DNA of 64,000 bases from Chlorella sorokiniana (Eukaryota > Chlorophyta > Trebouxiophyceae > Chlorellales > Chlorellaceae). Under the pieces are notes generated by a model. That model was not told where the DNA came from, did not search any database, and worked only from the letters and a program-made list of their open reading frames with translations. Numbering within the stretch: position 1 is the stretch's first letter; every line of letters begins with the position of its first letter. The DNA is taken from positions 4,094,001-4,158,000 of the forward strand of contig CP084613.1 in the NCBI GenBank assembly GCA_025917655.1. The letters run 5' to 3'. Made by a program: the position numbers and the translations under genes. Shown one piece after another: positions 61,560-64,000 of the stretch.

Positions 61560-62383
61560 GAGTTTGTCGCTGCCCTTCTGTCTGTCTTCCTTCGACTGGG
61601 TACACCGGATGATGAGGTTCCCTGCCGAGGCGGGGCCCTGCTCGGCCAGCGCAGCGCCAGCGCAGCCTCTCCCCCTAGCAGCCGTGACCGCTGCCGCCCC
61701 ACTCACGCCCTTCCACCAGTGCCCTCCTCCCCGTCTGCAGATCCCCACCGCCAACGACATCCCCATAGACTTCCGCGTCATGCTGCTGCGCAACGCCCCC
61801 TGCGAGCGCACGCCCATGGTGCACTCCTCAAAGGCCGTCGGCGAGCCGCCCTTCTTCCTCGGTGAGCCGCGGGGGGCCTCGGGGGCGCGGCCAGCATGCT
61901 GAGCGCGGCTGCGCGCTGCTGCTTGTGGCTGCTCATGGCTGCACAGCCTCGTGGGCGCGGCCAGCATGCTGAGCGTGGCTACGCGCTGCTGCTTGTGGCT
62001 GCTCATGGCTGCACAGCCGCGGTGTGCATCTCCTGCCCTGGCCGGTCTCCGCGGCTGGCCCAGCCGGCCAGCCCGGCCGCTGCGACTGGCCGGCGCCTTC
62101 CTGACCCACCCTGCTGCCGCGCTCCGTCAGCACCTCCTCCCACACCCTGCCATCCCACCCACCCAACACCTCCACACGCCCACTCTCTGCGCCCCCCTTT
62201 CCAGGCACATCCGTGTATTACGCCCTCAAGGACGCCTGCTACGCCGCCCGCAAGGACGCGGGGCTCCAGGGCTGGTTCCGCCTCGACCTGCCCGCCACCC
62301 CCGAGCGCCTGCGCATGGCCTGCGCCGACCACATCACCGCGGCCTACGCACCTCCCGACCTGGTGTGCAAGATCTCGTGCTGA
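51259..62383 (+). CDS. XDH: Xanthine dehydrogenase
   Basis: The gene is large, with many introns, and covers the full domain order. The 2Fe-2S domains show [30 protein letters not shown] and [11 protein letters not shown], the last restored across 51859/51988. A Gly-Asn-Ala linker (52090-52200) and [11 protein letters not shown] follow. The FAD domain has [30 protein letters not shown] and [17 protein letters not shown], the last typical of NAD-using XDH. The molybdenum domain has [72 protein letters not shown] and the catalytic Glu in [13 protein letters not shown]. It ends VCKISC with the stop at 62381-62383. It oxidises hypoxanthine and xanthine to urate. At least eight one-base frame changes occur (about 51319, 52106, 54460, 57733, 59967, 60340, 61438, 61478), mostly lost G or C. 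All splice sites and key residues are kept, so sequence error is more likely than decay. Confidence 0.93.
54229..54285. repeat. Tandem repeat of about 20 bp, three copies
   Basis: GCTGACCTGGCACCTTGCRC occurs twice in a row and a third copy diverges at its end. It occupies the 3' end of an XDH intron, immediately before the acceptor at about 54293. Confidence 0.85.
55774..55823. repeat. Pyrimidine tandem repeat, 14-15 bp unit
   Basis: TTCATTCTTCTCCY is repeated three times next to an intron 3' end of XDH (acceptor at about 55827). It could act as an extended polypyrimidine tract. Confidence 0.8.
58728..58859. repeat. 66-bp tandem duplication of an XDH exon end and donor site
   Basis: GCCTTCCGCGGCTACGGCGG begins at 58728 and again at 58794. 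Each copy holds the end of the exon (AFRGYGGPQ), a GTGTGTGTG donor and a G-rich run ending CAACTGGGATACG. The unit is 66 bp, so the frame stays open through both copies. The next exon resumes at about 59009 with [19 protein letters not shown]. Confidence 0.9.
61515..61556. repeat. (TG)n microsatellite
   Basis: About twenty TG units start near the donor side of an XDH intron, after GTACAAG|GTGCGG. Confidence 0.9.
61877..62016. repeat. 70-bp tandem duplication in the last XDH intron
   Basis: Two 70-bp units (61877-61946 and 61947-62016), each ending CTGCTCATGGCTGCACAG, differ at only three or so positions. They lie just after the GTGAGC donor at 61861. Confidence 0.88.
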
Positions 62384-62910
62384 GCGGCGCTTGGTCGCCT
62401 GCGTCCATGCACGCATGGGCAGGCCGCCTCGCGGCTGAGCACGCAGGCCCTGGTTGGCTTGCAAGCAACCCCGAGAAGAAGCAATTCCAGCTCAACCCCT
62501 CAACCCTGTTGTCTCTTTTGTACTCCTCCTTGCCCTTCATGGCCCCCGCATGCCCTGCACCCTTATCTATTGACGGCGCTGATCCGCAAGCGGTCGCCGA
62601 AGATGCCCAGCGCAGGTTGTTGCGCCCTTGCCCCCTTGTTCACCCAATCCTGACTGCGAAGGCGTGCAGCGCGTGATCTGCCATTCCCACCCCTTTCCCC
62701 TGCCTTTGGTTTGGTTTCCAGCAACACACCCTGACGTAACCGCCCTTCCGGTAGGAAGGCGGGCCAGCTGATTGGTACTGCCTGCTGACCTGGCCCACCA
62801 TCCTCTTTTTCACACAGCAAGCATTGACCGGTGCAGTCGACGCTTTCCCCTTGATTTTAAGTTCTCTGTAGCCTCTTTTCTGTGCAACACATCTTTCAGA
62901 CATCACAGCA
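62384..62910. other. Tail-to-tail spacer, XDH / SSNA1
   Basis: The 3' UTRs of two convergent genes. The SSNA1 frame could run on to 62640 if the last exon is read without a frame change. No other signal was seen. Confidence 0.4.
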
Positions 62911-63712
62911 TCAGCGCGTGAGGATGGCTGCTCGTGCTGCGCCAATCTGTCCCGCCCGCTCTGCCGCCGCCGCCGCCGCCTGCACCCCCGGCAGCGCCCC
63001 AGCGCCGCCACCTCGGCCGCGTTGCGCTGCGTGACGGTCAGCAGCATGTGCGACGACTCAACCAGCCTGGACAGCGCGCTGTGCGTCTGGTCGATCACCC
63101 GGTCGAACGCCTCCTGCGGGGGCGCGGAGCAGGGGGCGACAGCCGCGGTCATGCTGCAGAGCATCCTGCTCGTTGCTCAAGCAGCTGGCAATCCCTAGCA
63201 GGCGGCTCTCCTTTTCGGATGTGGTACGCATTCCCTCGTTGCCCAAGCAGCTGCGGACCCCTAGCAGGCTGCTATGCTTCCCAGAAGTGGCACCTTTGCC
63301 GCCGCCTTCTTCTCCAGCGAGGCGTCCAGCTGGCCGAGGCGGCGCTGCAGCGTGGCCAGGTTTGCCGCCAGCTGCGCGCGCTCCGACTCTTCCTCCCTCG
63401 CAGCGGCCAGCAAGCTAGCCCGCTGCTGCTGCAGCTCCTCAAGGCCTGCGGGGCCAGGCCAGCCATGGGGAGGTCTGCAGCAGGGCAGGACTGGCCTGCA
63501 CGGGCGCAGTGGCAGCACGCGACAGCCCCCCGCCGGCCTGAGAGTTCCGTGCACCCTTCCGTGGGCCTTCAAACTGCATGGAGATCTTCCCAGTGGTGGT
63601 TGCTGTCCCTTCAGCGCAAGTCAAAGCCCTCCCCCGGACATGGCCGCAACCTCAACGCACATGTGCCAAGCTGTGTAACGTGCGTGTGCAGCGTCGCCGA
63701 TTGCTGCGCCAT
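62911..63712 (-). CDS. DIP13: SSNA1/DIP13 family centriole-microtubule coiled-coil protein
   Basis: Three exons: 63661-63712, 63294-63445 and 63113 leftward. The first two join at phase 1 (T|GC) to give MAQQSATLHTHVTQLGTC then LEELQQQRASLLAAAREEES. These align without gaps to the start of SSNA1, whose N-terminus has the same M-x-Q-Q...C-x-E-E-L pattern. Exon 3 gives EAFDRVIDQTHSALSRLVES and SHMLLTVTQRNAAEVAALG, matching the second half of the family's single long coiled coil. After this the frame is unclear. A one-base correction near 63000 gives an Ala-rich tail with a stop at 62911-62913 and a total near 120 residues, the family size. Uncorrected, it runs to 62640. SSNA1/DIP13 self-assembles into fibrils, branches microtubules and sits at basal bodies. 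Confidence 0.82.
63169..63294. repeat. Imperfect 66-bp direct repeat in SSNA1 intron
   Basis: CTCGTTGCYCAAGCAGCTG starts at 63169 and 63235, and each copy continues with CCCTAGCAGGCNGCT. Together they fill most of intron 2. Confidence 0.7.
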
Positions 63713-63906
63713 GGCGGTAGTTAAGGGGGCAAGCAAAAGGCCAATTGTCGGGAGCTGTTGCAGGCAACCGAAGCTGGGTGCCAGGGTCGACGTTTGCCAC
63801 GCTGGCCCAAATCTTTGCTATGCGCAGAGAAGGGGCCGTTGCGCGCCCGCTGATTGTCGTCTCTGCTCCCTTCACACCCCTAGTAACTTGAATCCACACC
63901 AGAAGG
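63713..63906. promoter_or_regulatory. Divergent spacer, SSNA1 / right-edge gene
   Basis: Only 194 bases separate the two ATGs, the shortest head-to-head spacer in the window. No named element was recognised. Confidence 0.4.
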
Positions 63907-64000
63907 ATGCAGGCGACCGCTGCCCGTGCTCAGCTCACCGCCCGCCCGGCCGCCCGGGTGAGTTTGGGCCCGCTGCGCTGCCCACTCGCCGCCGATTGCG
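63907..64000 (+). CDS. First exon of a gene with a plastid-type leader, cut by window edge
   Basis: The ATG at 63907 begins MQATAARAQLTARPAAR, and the exon ends at a consensus GTGAGT donor after 63960. An Ala/Arg/Thr composition without acidic residues is typical of algal chloroplast (or mitochondrial) transit peptides. The product cannot be identified from this piece. Confidence 0.55.
   Translation, partial: MQATAARAQLTARPAARVSLGPLRCPLAADC

Noticed and set aside
58728-62016. Regular tandem units considered as CRISPR or mobile-element ends
   Set aside because: The units are adjacent without unique spacers, lie in introns of a eukaryotic gene and have no element features.
51259-62383. XDH as an aldehyde oxidase or as a pseudogene
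   Set aside because: The DFFLGYRK segment and the purine-contact AFRGYGGPQ motif fit XDH, and all cofactor residues are kept despite the frame changes.

Overview
This window is nuclear DNA of a green alga, most likely a coccoid trebouxiophyte of the Chlorella/Micractinium kind. The DNA is visibly GC-rich. Genes are cut by many short GT-AG introns. Several products are plant-type: a lumenal cyclophilin, a chloroplast Deg protease, a TRF-like telobox Myb protein and a PC-esterase wall-type enzyme. TGTAA, the green-algal polyadenylation signal, follows some stops. The genus is an inference; no rRNA or organelle marker is present.

Layout, left to right: PC-esterase-domain protein (-, cut by the left edge); thylakoid-lumen cyclophilin (+); an unrecognised coiled-coil protein (-); a broken or partial VLRF1 (Vms1/ANKZF1-like peptidyl-tRNA hydrolase) exon (-), flanked by one copy of a dispersed repeat; an 11-kb gene (-) for a very large armadillo-type/protein kinase/phosphatase-like protein; a type I DnaJ (+); a Kelch-repeat protein (+); actin (-, complete, 9 exons, 377 codons); a PI31 proteasome regulator (+); a TRF-like telomere-type Myb protein (+); a roughly 2-kb untranslated stretch; TspO/MBR (+, complete, 7 exons, 183 codons); a DDX24/MAK5-type DEAD-box helicase (-); a DEG/HtrA protease (+); a mitochondrial Xaa-Pro aminopeptidase (-); xanthine dehydrogenase (+, 11 kb, many introns); SSNA1/DIP13 (-, small, 3 exons); and the first exon of a gene with a plastid-like leader (+, cut by the right edge).

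The genes do not form a pathway. They share housekeeping themes: plastid protein folding and quality control (cyclophilin, DEG, possibly DnaJ), organelle peptide trimming (Xaa-Pro aminopeptidase), proteasome regulation (PI31), cytoskeleton and centriole (actin, SSNA1), ribosome biogenesis (DDX24-like), telomere or transcription (TRF-like) and purine catabolism (XDH). Strand switching is frequent, and five divergent pairs share intergenic spacers of about 190 to 590 bp.

Many otherwise well-conserved exons change frame at single bases, mostly in G/C runs, whereas actin, TspO and the PC-esterase read cleanly. I treat most of these as residual sequence errors. No retroviral, Polinton-like or other virus-like element and no CRISPR array was recognised.
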